A stretch of 64,000 bases of DNA, taken from contig JAFEFQ010000241.1 of NCBI GenBank assembly GCA_018240505.1, positions 26,497 through 90,496 of the forward strand, read 5' to 3'. Numbering within the stretch: the stretch's first letter is position 1; every line of letters begins with the position of its first letter. Positions 9,722-20,704 of this stretch are shown here, one piece after another. The notes under the pieces are model-generated. The model saw nothing but the letters and a program-made list of their open reading frames with translations, was not told the DNA's origin and searched no databases. The position numbers were made by a program, and so were the translations under genes. Source of the DNA: Pseudomonadota bacterium (GTDB lineage: Bacteria > Pseudomonadota > Gammaproteobacteria > Xanthomonadales > Rhodanobacteraceae).

Positions 9722-9788
9722 GTGTGGCGGTATCAGGCACGGACAGCCGCCCTGCGCGGGTCCGGCAGGGTCGGCAGGGCGTCCTCGT

Positions 9789-10538
9789 TCAGGCGAGGAG
9801 CGCGGCAACAATCGGCGGAATTCTGGCCGTGGCGGCCTCGAGATGAGCGAAGATCTCGGGCAGGCTGATTTCGGGCGCGGCGTCGCCCTCCGGACAGCCC
9901 GCGGCCCAGTTCGCGACGACGGCAAGGCAGGCATAGGCGAGCCCGAGCTCGCGCGCGAGCGCGGCCTCGGGCATCCCGGTCATGCCGACGAGGTCGCAGC
10001 CGTCGCGGCGCAGGCGCGCGATTTCCGCGCGCGTCTCCAGCCGCGGCCCCTGCGTGGCGCCGTAGCAGCCACCGTCGACGACCGCGACGCCGGCACGCTG
10101 CGCCGCCGCCAGCACCTCCGCGCGCAGGCTCGCGCTGTAAGGCTCGGTGAAGTCGATGTGCTCGACCTTGACGCCGTCGGCATCGCAGAAGCTCGTGACG
10201 CGGCCGTGCGTATAGTCGATGATCTGGTCCGGCACCACGATCGCGCGCGGCCCCATGTCGGCGCGGATGCCGCCGACCGCGTTGACGCCGATCACGCGCG
10301 CGGCGCCGAGGTGGTGCAGCGCCCAGACATTCGCGCGGTAGTTGATGCGGTGCGGCGGAATCGAATGCCCGCTCGCGTGGCGCGCGAGGAACGCCACGCG
10401 CCTGCCGCCGAGCTCGCCGAGCGTGATCGCATCCGAGGCGGGACCGTACGGCGTCTCGACGACGCGCTTTTCCACCTTCTCCAACCCGGGAAAGTTGTAT
10501 AACCCGGTGCCGCCGATGATCGCGAGATCGAGCCTCAT
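9789..10538 (-). CDS. S-methyl-5'-thioinosine phosphorylase (MTIP), PNP/MTAP family
   Basis: A 249-residue purine-nucleoside phosphorylase family protein. It opens MRLDLAIIGGTGLYN and contains RHASGHSIPPHRINYRAN, VGGIRADMGP and DLVGMTGMPEAALARELG, the phosphate and ribose/base sites of the MTAP class. The short length and pairing with a hypoxanthine phosphoribosyltransferase match the bacterial MTIP route, in which methylthioadenosine is first deaminated and then phosphorolysed to hypoxanthine. Methylthioadenosine phosphorylase activity cannot be excluded. Its ATG overlaps the stop of the upstream gene by four bases (ATGA). Confidence 0.85.
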   Translation of the reverse strand: MRLDLAIIGGTGLYNFPGLEKVEKRVVETPYGPASDAITLGELGGRRVAFLARHASGHSIPPHRINYRANVWALHHLGAARVIGVNAVGGIRADMGPRAIVVPDQIIDYTHGRVTSFCDADGVKVEHIDFTEPYSASLRAEVLAAAQRAGVAVVDGGCYGATQGPRLETRAEIARLRRDGCDLVGMTGMPEAALARELGLAYACLAVVANWAAGCPEGDAAPEISLPEIFAHLEAATARIPPIVAALLA

Positions 10539-11080
10539 AGCGCGTAGATGCCCGGCAGGTTGCGCCCCTGCTCGTGGAAATCCATGCCGTAGCCGAACAC
10601 GTAGCGATCGGGCACGCGCACGCCGACGAAATCGGCGCGCAGGTCCGGCGTGGCGCGGTCGTGGCGCTTCTCGCACAGCACCGCGATCAGCACGCGGCGG
10701 GCGCCCTCGTCGACGCAGAAGTCGCGGATCGCCTTGAGCGTGTGGCCCTCGTCGAGGATGTCGTCGACGAGCAGCACGGTGCGCCCGGTCAACGCCACGC
10801 GCGGCTGCTTGACCCAGAGCAGGTCGTGACCGCGCGTGCCACCGCGGTAGCGCGTGGCGTGCACGTAGTCGAATTCGAGATCGGCCGGGATCGCCAGCGC
10901 GAGCACGCCGCCGAAGATCAGGCCGCCGTTCATCACGGTCATGAAGATCGGCACCTCGCCTTCCTCGAGCGCGTCCTCGATCTCCTTGCCCATCGTGGCG
11001 ATGCGCGCGCCGAGCTCGTCGCGCGAGAACAGCAGCTCGGCGGTCTGCATGGCTTCGGTCAACGAAGGTTTGTCGGTCAC
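10535..11080 (-). CDS. hpt: Hypoxanthine(-guanine) phosphoribosyltransferase
   Basis: A 181-residue salvage enzyme that makes IMP from hypoxanthine and PRPP. The PRPP-binding loop VLLVDDILDEGHT is diagnostic. The start is GTG 11080, which has AAAGGAG eight bases upstream, and not the upstream in-frame codons. The stop overlaps the MTIP start, so base release and its reuse are encoded as a coupled pair. Confidence 0.93.
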   Translation of the reverse strand: MTDKPSLTEAMQTAELLFSRDELGARIATMGKEIEDALEEGEVPIFMTVMNGGLIFGGVLALAIPADLEFDYVHATRYRGGTRGHDLLWVKQPRVALTGRTVLLVDDILDEGHTLKAIRDFCVDEGARRVLIAVLCEKRHDRATPDLRADFVGVRVPDRYVFGYGMDFHEQGRNLPGIYAL

Positions 11081-11155
11081 TGAACCCACTCCTTTCAAGA
11101 TGAAATGCCTGTGTCGGAAAGCGCGTCCGTTGGCGGATGCTTCCCGTACCCGCAA

Positions 11156-12154
11156 TCAGGGAAGATTGCGCAAATTGTCGACGAACCTCTGGCGTTGCGG
11201 ATTGTCGACCATCTCGTCCCAATCCTGGGCGACGCCGCCGAGCAAGCGCGCGAGACGCTCCGGATCGAGCGGCGCAGCGCCGTTCGTCGCGGCCAGCGCC
11301 TCGTCGACGACTTCGGGCCGGCAGGCGAGAATCAGGTCGCAGCCGGCCGCATAGTGCGCCTCGATGCGCGCCGCGATGCTGCCCTCGTCCGCTCCCGCCG
11401 CCATGCTGATGTCATCGCTGAAGACGACGCCCTTGAAACCGAGTTCGCCGCGCAGGATATCGGCGATCCAGACGCGCGAGTAGCCTGCCGGCTTCGCGTC
11501 CACCTGCGGGTAGGCCACGTGTGCCATCATCACTCCTTCCGCGCCGGCGATGATTCCGTCGGCGAACGGCAGGAGGTCTTCGGCACGGATCGCCGCCAGC
11601 GAACGCGCGTCGACTGCGCGATCGAAATGCGTATCCTCGAGCACCGAACCGTGCCCAGGAAAATGCTTGAGCGTCGCCGCCATGCCGGCGAGGCGCATGC
11701 CTCGCGCATAGGCCAGGCCGAGTTCGGAAACCACGTCGGGTCGGGCGTCGAATGCGCGCGAGCCTATCGCGCGATTGCCTCGCGCGAGATCGAGCACGGG
11801 CGCAAAGCTCAGGTCGACCCCGATCGCGCGCATTTCGCTCGCCATCAGCCAGGCGTGCTCCTCGGCGCGTGCCAGCGCGTGCTGCGGATCCGTGTCGTAG
11901 AGGGCGCCGATGCGTGCCAATGCCGGCAACTCGACAAACCCGTCGCGGAAGCGCTGCACCACGCCGCCCTCCTGGTCGACGCTGACGAGGAAGCTTTCGC
12001 CGCGCAACTTGCGGATCTCATCGATCAGTGCCGTCACCTGCGCGCGCGAAACGAAGTTGCGCTTGAACAGGATCACGCCGATGACCTGGGGCGCGGCGAG
12101 TTGCCCGCGCTCGGCAGCGGTGAGTTCCAGCCCGGACAGTCCGATGATCAGCAC
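11156..12154 (-). CDS. nagZ: Beta-N-acetylhexosaminidase (peptidoglycan recycling)
   Basis: A 332-residue GH3 enzyme of the compact single-domain NagZ type. It cleaves GlcNAc from anhydromuropeptides in the cytoplasm. Motifs are SVDQEGGVVQRF, KHFPGHGSVLEDTHFD (the loop with the catalytic His) and the nucleophile Asp in VVFSDDISMAAG. The start is GTG with AGGGGAG just upstream. It follows the CYTH gene with a one-base gap, so the two are co-transcribed. Confidence 0.95.
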   Translation of the reverse strand: MLIIGLSGLELTAAERGQLAAPQVIGVILFKRNFVSRAQVTALIDEIRKLRGESFLVSVDQEGGVVQRFRDGFVELPALARIGALYDTDPQHALARAEEHAWLMASEMRAIGVDLSFAPVLDLARGNRAIGSRAFDARPDVVSELGLAYARGMRLAGMAATLKHFPGHGSVLEDTHFDRAVDARSLAAIRAEDLLPFADGIIAGAEGVMMAHVAYPQVDAKPAGYSRVWIADILRGELGFKGVVFSDDISMAAGADEGSIAARIEAHYAAGCDLILACRPEVVDEALAATNGAAPLDPERLARLLGGVAQDWDEMVDNPQRQRFVDNLRNLP

Positions 12155-12155
12155 G

Positions 12156-12668
12156 TTACTCCCCTGCCTTCTCGCGCCCGCTCCAGCGCGAATACGGATG
12201 CTGCAGCAAATTCAAGTTGTAGTAGCGCAAGTGTTGCGTGACTTCGCGCCCGAGCCAGCCTGGCTTGTCGATCGGCTGGTCGGCCGACCGCAACTCGGCC
12301 TCGGCCACGACCAGCCCGGCGTTGTCGCCGAGGAACTCGTCGACCTCGAAGGTCAGGCCGGCATGCGGCACATAGTGGCGCAGCTTTTCGACAACGCCAT
12401 TGCAGAAATCAGCCAGCATGCGCTCGGCATCGGCTACCGGGATCGGATAGTCGTACTCGAGTCGCTCGACGCCCAGCGTCGCCGACTTGATATTGAGCCA
12501 CGCATTGTCGCCGCCGACGCGCACGCGCAACGAGCAGCGCGTACCGGTCTGCGACCGCACCAGGCTCGCGTCGATCAGGTAACCCTGCACCATGCGCTGC
12601 GTACGCGCGGCCTGCGCGCGCCACGCGTCGCTCGTCACCAGGAATTTGCGTTCGATTTCGATGCCCAT
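12156..12668 (-). CDS. CYTH-domain protein (probable inorganic triphosphatase)
   Basis: A 170-residue CYTH (CyaB/thiamine-triphosphatase) protein. The defining N-terminal ExExK motif is seen in MGIEIERKFLV, followed by alternating charged beta-strands such as RCSLRVRV and LTFEVDEFLG. Proteins of this size and type are usually tripolyphosphatases. Adenylate cyclase activity is possible but less likely. AAGG lies seven bases before ATG 12668. It is translated just ahead of nagZ. Confidence 0.8.
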   Translation of the reverse strand: MGIEIERKFLVTSDAWRAQAARTQRMVQGYLIDASLVRSQTGTRCSLRVRVGGDNAWLNIKSATLGVERLEYDYPIPVADAERMLADFCNGVVEKLRHYVPHAGLTFEVDEFLGDNAGLVVAEAELRSADQPIDKPGWLGREVTQHLRYYNLNLLQHPYSRWSGREKAGE

Positions 12669-12683
12669 GAAAAGCCTTTTTTG

Positions 12684-12761
12684 CCGCGGATTGCCCGGAT
12701 GGACACGGACAAAGCTTTTTCCTGTTCCGCGTCTATCCGCGCTCATCCGTGCAATCCGTGG
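12684..12761. repeat. Imperfect inverted repeat between the CYTH gene and rlmD
   Basis: Two 18-base arms, at 12684-12701 and 12744-12761, are inverted copies with two differences. Each reads CATCCGKGCAATCCGYGG in its own sense. They enclose a 42-base stretch with AAAGCTTTTT. The arms lie in the gap between the rlmD stop and the CYTH gene's start. The repeat looks like a dispersed intergenic element; a role as a bidirectional RNA hairpin is inference. Confidence 0.55.
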
Positions 12762-12785
12762 TCAGACTGCTCTTGTGCCGCCAAC

Positions 12786-14081
12786 CTACCTCTCAAAAAG
12801 CGCAATTGATTCCACGTGAGCCGTGTGCGGGAACATGTCCATCACTCCCGCGCTCTTCAATCCGAATCCATGCCTGTCGACGAGGATACCCGCGTCTCGC
12901 GCCAGCGAGGCCGGATGACAGGATACATAGACCACGCGCCGCGTGGTCTTGCGCGGCAGATAGTCGAGCAGCGCATCGGCGCCGGAGCGCGGCGGATCGA
13001 GCAGCATCAGTTCGTAGTCGGCCCTGGCCCAGGCGGTCGCGCGCTGGTCGGCGGTCAGATCGGCGCTGTGGAACGTGGCGTTCGCGATGCCGTTCTTCGC
13101 CGCGTTGTCGCGCGCGCGCTGGACCAGTCCGGCTTCGCCCTCGACACCGGTCACCTGCGCCGAGCGCCGCGCGAGCGGCAGGGTGAAATTGCCCAACCCG
13201 CAGAACAGGTCGAGCACGCGATCGTCCGGCCGCGGCGCCAGCAGCGCGAGCGCGTGATCGATCATGCGCCGGTTCATGCCGCCGTTGACCTGGATGAAGT
13301 CGAGCGGGCGAAAGTCCAGAGTTACGTCGTAAGCCGGCAGCTCGAAATTCAACTGCGCGCCGGCCGGCCACAGCGGTGCGACGCTGTCGATGCCGCCGGG
13401 CTGGAGGAAGATCGCGAGGTCGTTGGCCTGTCCGAACGCGATCAGCGCCCGCGTGTCGGCTTCCGACAACGGCTTGAGGTGGCGGAACACGAGCGCGATC
13501 AGGTTGTCGCCCGCGGCGATTTCGATCTGCGCAATCTCGCGCTTGCCATCGAGCGATTCGAGCATCGCCGTGAGCGCGGCGATGCGCTCGCCCACCGCGG
13601 GATGCAGCACTTCGCAGCGCTCGATGTCGGCGACATAGCGGCCGTTGGTCTCGCGGAAGCCGACCAGCATGCGCCCCTTCTTCTCGACGAATTTCGCGCT
13701 CAGACGCGCCTTGCGCCGGTAACCCCAGGGCGAATCGCTCAGCGCCGGAAGAATCGCCGAGGGCTGAACCTTGCCGATGCGCTCGAAATTCTCCAGCAGC
13801 ACGCGCTGCTTGGCGGCGATCTGCGCCGCCGGATCGAGATGCTGCAACACGCAGCCGCCGCAGACGCCGAAGTGCTTGCAGCGCGGCTCGATGCGGTCGG
13901 GCGACGCCCGCAGCACTTCCTCGACCGCGGCTTCGTCATAGTGCCGGTGCCGGCGCAAATCGCGCAGGCGCACGCGCTCGCCGGCCAGCGCGCCGGCAAC
14001 GAACACGGCCTTGCCGGCAATGTGCGCGACACCGCGGCCGTCGTGGGAAATATCGGTGATATCCGTTTCGATCGAAGACAT
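12786..14081 (-). CDS. rlmD: 23S rRNA (uracil-1939-C5)-methyltransferase
   Basis: A 431-residue RumA/RlmD-type SAM-dependent RNA methyltransferase. An N-terminal TRAM domain is followed by Fe-S cysteines in CKHFGVCGGC (residues about 69-78). The C-terminal methyltransferase has DLFCGLGNFTLPLA, LLDPPRSGAD and the catalytic Cys in VYVSCHPASLARD. The last motif is usually SCNP, so the Asn is a His here, which also occurs in relatives. ATG 14081 gives the normal N-terminus MSSIETDIT. Confidence 0.94.
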   Translation of the reverse strand: MSSIETDITDISHDGRGVAHIAGKAVFVAGALAGERVRLRDLRRHRHYDEAAVEEVLRASPDRIEPRCKHFGVCGGCVLQHLDPAAQIAAKQRVLLENFERIGKVQPSAILPALSDSPWGYRRKARLSAKFVEKKGRMLVGFRETNGRYVADIERCEVLHPAVGERIAALTAMLESLDGKREIAQIEIAAGDNLIALVFRHLKPLSEADTRALIAFGQANDLAIFLQPGGIDSVAPLWPAGAQLNFELPAYDVTLDFRPLDFIQVNGGMNRRMIDHALALLAPRPDDRVLDLFCGLGNFTLPLARRSAQVTGVEGEAGLVQRARDNAAKNGIANATFHSADLTADQRATAWARADYELMLLDPPRSGADALLDYLPRKTTRRVVYVSCHPASLARDAGILVDRHGFGLKSAGVMDMFPHTAHVESIALFER

Positions 14082-14168
14082 AGAAAAAGCGGAGAACCTG
14101 GCCGCACATGATACCAGCCGGGGCGGGAGCGGCGGCGCGGCGCGCAACGTCGCTGCTATAGTCGGCGC

Positions 14169-14921
14169 ATGACAGAGGATGCCGCCGCGCACGTGCTCGT
14201 GGCCGACGATGAGCCGGTCAGCCTGGAATACCTGCTCGGCGCGCTGCGCGAACTCGGCTTCCGCGTTGACGGTGCCGCGAATGGCGGACAAGCGCTGATC
14301 GCCTGTGCAACGGCGACGTACGACCTGCTGCTGCTCGACCGGCGCATGCCCGACCTCGGCGGCGTGGCCTTGCTGCGCGAATTGCGCCGAAAAGGCTGCG
14401 ATTCGATCGCGATCGCGACCAGCGCGGAACTCGATGCGGCAATGCGTGCGCAACTCGTGCAGGCCGGATATGCCGACACGCTGACGAAGCCGATCGGCGT
14501 CGAGCGGCTCGCGGCATTGCTGGCCGCGCATCTTCCGCATTGGAATCGTCCACGTCCGCAGACCGCGGCGTCATCTCTCGAAGTCGCGGCCGTCCCGATG
14601 TCGTCATCTGCCGTGATCGAAGACGGCGCGGCGCTGGCCAGCGTGGGCGGCGACAGGCAGACCTTGCAGTCGCTGCGTGGTCTTTTCGCCAGCGAACTCG
14701 AGGCGACCCTGCCCCGCATCGCCGTCATGCCGGCCGGCGAACTCGGCGACTGGCTGCATCGGCTGCGTGCATCGTGCCGCTATTGCGGCGCCGTGCGTCT
14801 CGGCAATTCGGCTGAAGAACTCGAACGCCGGCTCAAGGCGGCGACCGACGGCCATGATCGCGAACTTGCCGAGTTCATCGACATCGTCCAGCAAACACTC
14901 GACGCGCTGGCGAACCCGTAG
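14169..14921 (+). CDS. Response regulator with C-terminal Hpt domain (REC-Hpt)
   Basis: A 250-residue cytoplasmic protein. The receiver domain (residues 8-125) has the acidic pair ADDE, phospho-acceptor Asp57 in LLLLDRRMP, and Lys107 in LTKPIG. A Pro/Ser-rich linker follows. Residues 155-245 have the Hpt pattern LHRLRASCRYCGA with His197 as the likely phosphorylated residue. No kinase or output domain is present, so it should relay phosphate in a multistep phosphorelay or buffer it. It stands alone, convergent with recO, and no hybrid kinase is encoded nearby. Confidence 0.85.
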   Translation: MTEDAAAHVLVADDEPVSLEYLLGALRELGFRVDGAANGGQALIACATATYDLLLLDRRMPDLGGVALLRELRRKGCDSIAIATSAELDAAMRAQLVQAGYADTLTKPIGVERLAALLAAHLPHWNRPRPQTAASSLEVAAVPMSSSAVIEDGAALASVGGDRQTLQSLRGLFASELEATLPRIAVMPAGELGDWLHRLRASCRYCGAVRLGNSAEELERRLKAATDGHDRELAEFIDIVQQTLDALANP

Positions 14922-14967
14922 GGAACCTCTGCACAAGCTGCTACTACTACGCTTGTGCAGAGGTTCC
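14922..14967. repeat. Perfect 17-bp inverted repeat (REP-like, family C)
   Basis: GGAACCTCTGCACAAGC at 14922-14938 is repeated exactly in inverse at 14951-14967, with a 12-base loop TGCTACTACTAC. It begins immediately after the stop of the REC-Hpt gene and stands between it and the convergent recO. There is no run of T on either side, so termination would be by stem alone. A related but imperfect palindrome stands at 35926-35966. Confidence 0.75.
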
Positions 14968-15052
14968 GTAGACGCGCGACTTTGCTTTTGCCAGCAATTC
15001 CCGCGTAGTTCCGGCGGCAACGACAGGCAGAGCGGATTTCGCCGAATCGCCC

Positions 15053-15748
15053 CTACGCAAACAAACCCCACGAGCGCAATTCCCCGCCGTCCAGATGTGC
15101 AGCAATCACGGCGCGCATCAGGCGCCGCAGCGACGGCAGGTATTCGGCGTCCGGCATCTCGTCGCGCCCCAGCGCGAGCAGCGTGGCGCCGCGCAGGCGA
15201 ACGCCGTCACGCGCGTCGCGCCACGGCGTCGGCCCATGCTCGTGGCGATAGGCGTAGTCGCGTTCGGGATCGAGCGGCGCGCCGTCGTCGCCGTCGATAT
15301 CGAGCACGAGCGCGTAGCCGAGGTGGGCGAGCAGGTCGCGCTCGAAGCGGCGCAGCGTCCATGCCTGCGCCTCGCCGCGCGCGAGCCGCGCCAGCGTTTC
15401 GGCGTAGTCGCCGAACAACGGCGGATGCGGGTCCTGGCGCGGCGTGATGCGCAGCACGAGTTCGTTGAGGTAGAGCGCGCAGAGCAGCGCATCGCCGCCG
15501 AGATCGAAGCCGGCAGCCGCGGCCTCGACCTGGGTCAGCGTGGCCAATTCGCCGCGCCCGCTCCAGCCGAGCCGGAGCGGAAGCAGCGGCTGCAGCAGCG
15601 CGCGCGGCGTGCGCGACCGCTCGCGCCGCACGCCGCGCGCGACGAGCCCGACGCGGCCGTGGTCGCGGGTCAGGCATTCGAGCAGCAGCGAGGTTTCGCG
15701 GTAGGCGCGCGCGTGCAAGACGAAGGCTGGCTGGTGTTCGATGCGCAC
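15053..15748 (-). CDS. recO: DNA repair protein RecO
   Basis: A 231-residue recombination mediator that helps load RecA in the RecFOR pathway. An N-terminal OB-fold (QPAFVLHARAYRETS, then GRVGLVARGVRR) is followed by a helical domain with LYLNELVLRITPRQDPHPPLF. Proteobacterial RecO often lacks the zinc cysteines, as this one does. It is the last gene of the lepA-lepB-DUF4845-rnc-era-recO series, 24 bases after era. The usual neighbour pdxJ is not downstream. Confidence 0.93.
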   Translation of the reverse strand: MRIEHQPAFVLHARAYRETSLLLECLTRDHGRVGLVARGVRRERSRTPRALLQPLLPLRLGWSGRGELATLTQVEAAAAGFDLGGDALLCALYLNELVLRITPRQDPHPPLFGDYAETLARLARGEAQAWTLRRFERDLLAHLGYALVLDIDGDDGAPLDPERDYAYRHEHGPTPWRDARDGVRLRGATLLALGRDEMPDAEYLPSLRRLMRAVIAAHLDGGELRSWGLFA

Positions 15749-15772
15749 CGCAGGATCGGGAATCGAAGGAGC

Positions 15773-16696
15773 CTATTCGCTGTAGCCGAAACGCTGCAAC
15801 GCCGCCTCGTCGTCGGACCAGTTCTCGCGCACCTTGACCCAGAGCTTGAGATGCACGCGGCGGCCGAACAGGCGGTTCATCGCCAGGCGTGCGGCGCTGC
15901 CGATCGCCTTGAGTTGCTCGCCGCCCTTGCCGATCACGATCGCCTTCTGCCCTTCGCGCTCGACCCAGATCGCGGCGTGGATCTCGCTCATGCCGCTCTC
16001 GTTGTCGGCAAAGCTTTCGATCTCGACGGTCGCGGAATACGGCAGTTCCTGGCCCAGGCGCAGCATCAACTGCTCGCGGATCAACTCCGCGGCGAGGAAA
16101 CGCTCGCTGCGATCGGTAAATTCGTCTTCACCGAACTGCGCCGGCCCCGGCGGCAGGTGTTCGATAATCGCGCGTTCGAGCGCGTCGACGCCGTCGCGCC
16201 GCCGCGCCGAAATCAGGAACACTCCTGCATAGAAACCGTCGCTGCCGACCTTCTGCAGGAACGGCAGCAACTGCTTCTTGTCCTTCTGCGCATCGACCTT
16301 GTTGAGCACGAGCAGGCGCGGTCGCGACGAATCCGACAGCACGTTGCGCACGAGCTGATCCTCGTCGGTCCAGCGTCCCGCCTCGATCAGATGCACGCAG
16401 ACGTCGGCTTCGGCGACCGCGTTGCGCGCGGCGCGGTTGAGCTGGCGGTTGATCGCGCGCGCGCCGCCCGCGTGCAGGCCCGGCGTGTCGAGCAGCAGGA
16501 TCTGCCCTTGCGGCTTGCTGACGATGCCGAGGATGCGATGGCGCGTGGTCTGCGGTTTCGGACCGATGATCGAGAGGCGCACGCCGACCAGCGCGTTGAC
16601 CAGGGTGGACTTGCCCACGTTGGGCCGGCCGATGATCGCCGCGGTGCCGCAGCGATGATCGGCTCCCGCCGCCGGCGTTGCCGGAGAGTCGCTCAC
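15773..16696 (-). CDS. era: GTPase Era
   Basis: A 307-residue GTPase with a KH domain that binds 16S rRNA in 30S maturation. G1 is GRPNVGKS, G3 is DTPGLH and G4 is NKVD, followed by a C-terminal KH region ([13 protein letters not shown]). The start is GTG 16696, which overlaps the rnc stop by four bases (GTGA) and has AAGGACA upstream. Co-translation with RNase III links rRNA processing to assembly. Confidence 0.97.
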   Translation of the reverse strand: MSDSPATPAAGADHRCGTAAIIGRPNVGKSTLVNALVGVRLSIIGPKPQTTRHRILGIVSKPQGQILLLDTPGLHAGGARAINRQLNRAARNAVAEADVCVHLIEAGRWTDEDQLVRNVLSDSSRPRLLVLNKVDAQKDKKQLLPFLQKVGSDGFYAGVFLISARRRDGVDALERAIIEHLPPGPAQFGEDEFTDRSERFLAAELIREQLMLRLGQELPYSATVEIESFADNESGMSEIHAAIWVEREGQKAIVIGKGGEQLKAIGSAARLAMNRLFGRRVHLKLWVKVRENWSDDEAALQRFGYSE

Positions 16697-17355
16697 GTCT
16701 TGTCCTTCGCTTGCCGCAGTTGCTCCAGCGCCGCGGCTGCCGCGGCCTGCTCGGCCGCGCGGCGGCTGCTGCCGCGACCGGCAGCGGCGAGGCCGCGCGA
16801 GTCGATGCGGCATTCTACGTCGAACACGCGCGCGTGATCGGCGCCGCTGGTCGCGACGAGCTCGTAGCCCGGCAACGCCTCACCGCGCGACTGCAGCCAT
16901 TCCTGCAGCCGCGTCTTCGCATCCTTGTCGTCCATCGCCACGGCGATGGCTACGCGCGGCGCGACGAGCGCGCGCACGACCTCGCGGCATTTGGCCCATC
17001 CCCCGTCGAGATAGACGGCGGCGATGATGGCCTCGAACGCGTCGGCCAGAATCGAATCCCTGCGAAAACCGCCGCTCTTCAATTCGCCGGGACCGAGATG
17101 CAAGGCATCGCCGATGTCGAGTTCGCGCGCGAGCGCCGCGAGCGCCGGTTCGCTGACCAGGCGTGCGCGCAGGCGCGTCAGTTCGCCTTCATCGGCCTTG
17201 GGGAATTCGTCGAACAGCAATTCGGCGACGATCGCATTGACCAGCGCATCGCCGAAGAACTCGAGCCGCTCGTTGTTGCCGGCGGCGGCGCTGCGATGGG
17301 TCAGCGCGCGTTCGCGCAGGGCGGTATCGGCAAAACTGTAGGCGATGCGAAGCAA
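16693..17355 (-). CDS. rnc: Ribonuclease III
   Basis: A 220-residue dsRNA endonuclease for rRNA and mRNA processing. The signature [13 protein letters not shown] and the second acidic cluster [15 protein letters not shown] are followed by a dsRNA-binding domain with an Ala-rich C-terminal helix ([16 protein letters not shown]). The start is TTG 17355, directly after the DUF4845 stop, and no ATG or GTG fits the family N-terminus better. Low-efficiency initiation may limit expression. Confidence 0.96.
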   Translation of the reverse strand: MLRIAYSFADTALRERALTHRSAAAGNNERLEFFGDALVNAIVAELLFDEFPKADEGELTRLRARLVSEPALAALARELDIGDALHLGPGELKSGGFRRDSILADAFEAIIAAVYLDGGWAKCREVVRALVAPRVAIAVAMDDKDAKTRLQEWLQSRGEALPGYELVATSGADHARVFDVECRIDSRGLAAAGRGSSRRAAEQAAAAAALEQLRQAKDKT

Positions 17356-17748
17356 TCAGTATCCCGTATTGGGGCCGCCCAGATTTTCCGCATGCTCGAA
17401 ATGCAGGAGCAGGGATACGTTGTACAGCAGCGGAATCTGCTTGTCGTACGTGACCTGCAGAATTCGCGCGCCCCCCTGCGTGTTGAGCTTGATGGCATTC
17501 GGAGGCACGGTATTGTCGCCGACGTACTGCAGGTGCATGCCGAATCCGAGCTTGCCGCGAATCTGCTCGATCGGCATGTTTGCCACGCCCGACTCCTCGG
17601 CAACGCCCTTCATCGCCTTGACCACGCCGAAATATTCGGTGTACGCGGGGATCACCAGCATCGCCACATAGGCGAAGAAGCCGACGACGGCAAGCACGAT
17701 CAGGAATCCGATGATGCTGAGACCTTGTTGCCGATTGCGCGCTCGCAT
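17356..17748 (-). CDS. DUF4845 single-pass membrane protein
   Basis: A 130-residue protein. One transmembrane helix at about residues 10-32 (LSIIGFLIVLAVVGFFAYVA) follows a positively charged, pilin-like N-terminus. The remainder is a small extracytoplasmic domain. DUF4845 proteins typically sit between lepB and rnc in gammaproteobacteria, as here. Their function is unknown. Confidence 0.85.
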   Translation of the reverse strand: MRARNRQQGLSIIGFLIVLAVVGFFAYVAMLVIPAYTEYFGVVKAMKGVAEESGVANMPIEQIRGKLGFGMHLQYVGDNTVPPNAIKLNTQGGARILQVTYDKQIPLLYNVSLLLHFEHAENLGGPNTGY

Positions 17749-17791
17749 GACTTGCCCCCAGGTTGAAGAAAACCGGATTCTTGCCCTAGCC

Positions 17792-18703
17792 CTACTTTAT
17801 CAGTGTGCCGAGCCGCTTGAAATCGATGCCGCCGTCCCAGTTCATCCAGACCACGAAGGCGCGGCCGACCAGGTTCTGCTCGGGGACGAAGCCCCAGTAG
17901 CGGCTGTCCTCGCTGTTGTCGCGGTTGTCGCCCATCGCGAAATAGTGCCCGGCCGGCACGATCCATTCGCCCTCGCGCCCTTGCGAGAAGCCGCGGTCGG
18001 CCGGCGCATTGAGGATCCGATGTTCGACCCCAGGCAACATCTCCTCGCGCACCGAGGCGCCGGCCATGCGCTGGCCTTCACCGCCGGAGCCGACGTAGGG
18101 TCCGGTGTAGGTGCTCGGAATTTCCTTGCCGTTCACGTACAGCGTCTTGTTGCGATACGTGATCGTGTCGCCCGGCAGCCCGATCACGCGCTTGATGTAA
18201 TTCATCTTGGGCACGGGCACGAGCGGTTCACCGTTGTCGCAGGGCCGGCCGCTGCGCACTTCCTTGCCGTCACGCGTGCAGCTGTAGCCCGGATAGATGA
18301 AGACGAACACGTCGCCGCGTTTCGGCTCGCCCGTGGCGATGAACTTCGTGTTCAGCACCGGCACGCGCAGGCCGTAGGCGAATTTGTTGACGAGGATGAA
18401 GTCGCCGACGAGCAGGGTCGGCATCATCGACCCGGACGGAATCTTGAACGGCTCGGCGAGGAACGAGCGGAACGTCAGCACGATCAGGATCACCGGGAAA
18501 AACGAGCGCGCGTACTCGACGATCGCCGGTTCGCGCATCGCCTCGGCGACACGCTGCTCGCGCTCCGCCGTGGTGCCGCCGACCGCGCCCAGCGCCTGCG
18601 CCCGCGTTGCGCGGCCCTTGTACAGAAACAGGCGGTCGAACAGCCAGGTGATACCGGTGGCGAACGTCAGCACGACCAGCAGCAATGCAAAATCAAAGTC
18701 CAT
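17792..18703 (-). CDS. lepB: Signal peptidase I
   Basis: A 303-residue inner-membrane protease that removes Sec and Tat signal peptides. Two transmembrane helices precede the catalytic Ser92 in IPSGSMMPTL. The general base Lys171 is in NYIKRVIGLPGD, and the box E motif GDNRDNSEDSRYWG is complete. It is encoded 28 bases downstream of lepA in the conserved lepA-lepB operon. Confidence 0.97.
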   Translation of the reverse strand: MDFDFALLLVVLTFATGITWLFDRLFLYKGRATRAQALGAVGGTTAEREQRVAEAMREPAIVEYARSFFPVILIVLTFRSFLAEPFKIPSGSMMPTLLVGDFILVNKFAYGLRVPVLNTKFIATGEPKRGDVFVFIYPGYSCTRDGKEVRSGRPCDNGEPLVPVPKMNYIKRVIGLPGDTITYRNKTLYVNGKEIPSTYTGPYVGSGGEGQRMAGASVREEMLPGVEHRILNAPADRGFSQGREGEWIVPAGHYFAMGDNRDNSEDSRYWGFVPEQNLVGRAFVVWMNWDGGIDFKRLGTLIK

Positions 18704-18731
18704 CGTGAGTCCCGATTCTTTACGTGATCCG

Positions 18732-20522
<1,791 letters not shown>

Positions 20523-20704
20523 GGGATATCGATAAACAAACCGGCGCAGGCGCGCCGGTCAATTTCACATTGTCGCATGAATCTGAAGCATGTAGGGAGC
20601 CAAGCGCTGTGGCGTAGCTCACGGTAACTTTCGAGAAGTGGGACTAGCCTCAACTCGCCCATAGGGGTTGTTTGTGGGCGCTGTTCAATCAACGGGAGAA
20701 GCTT

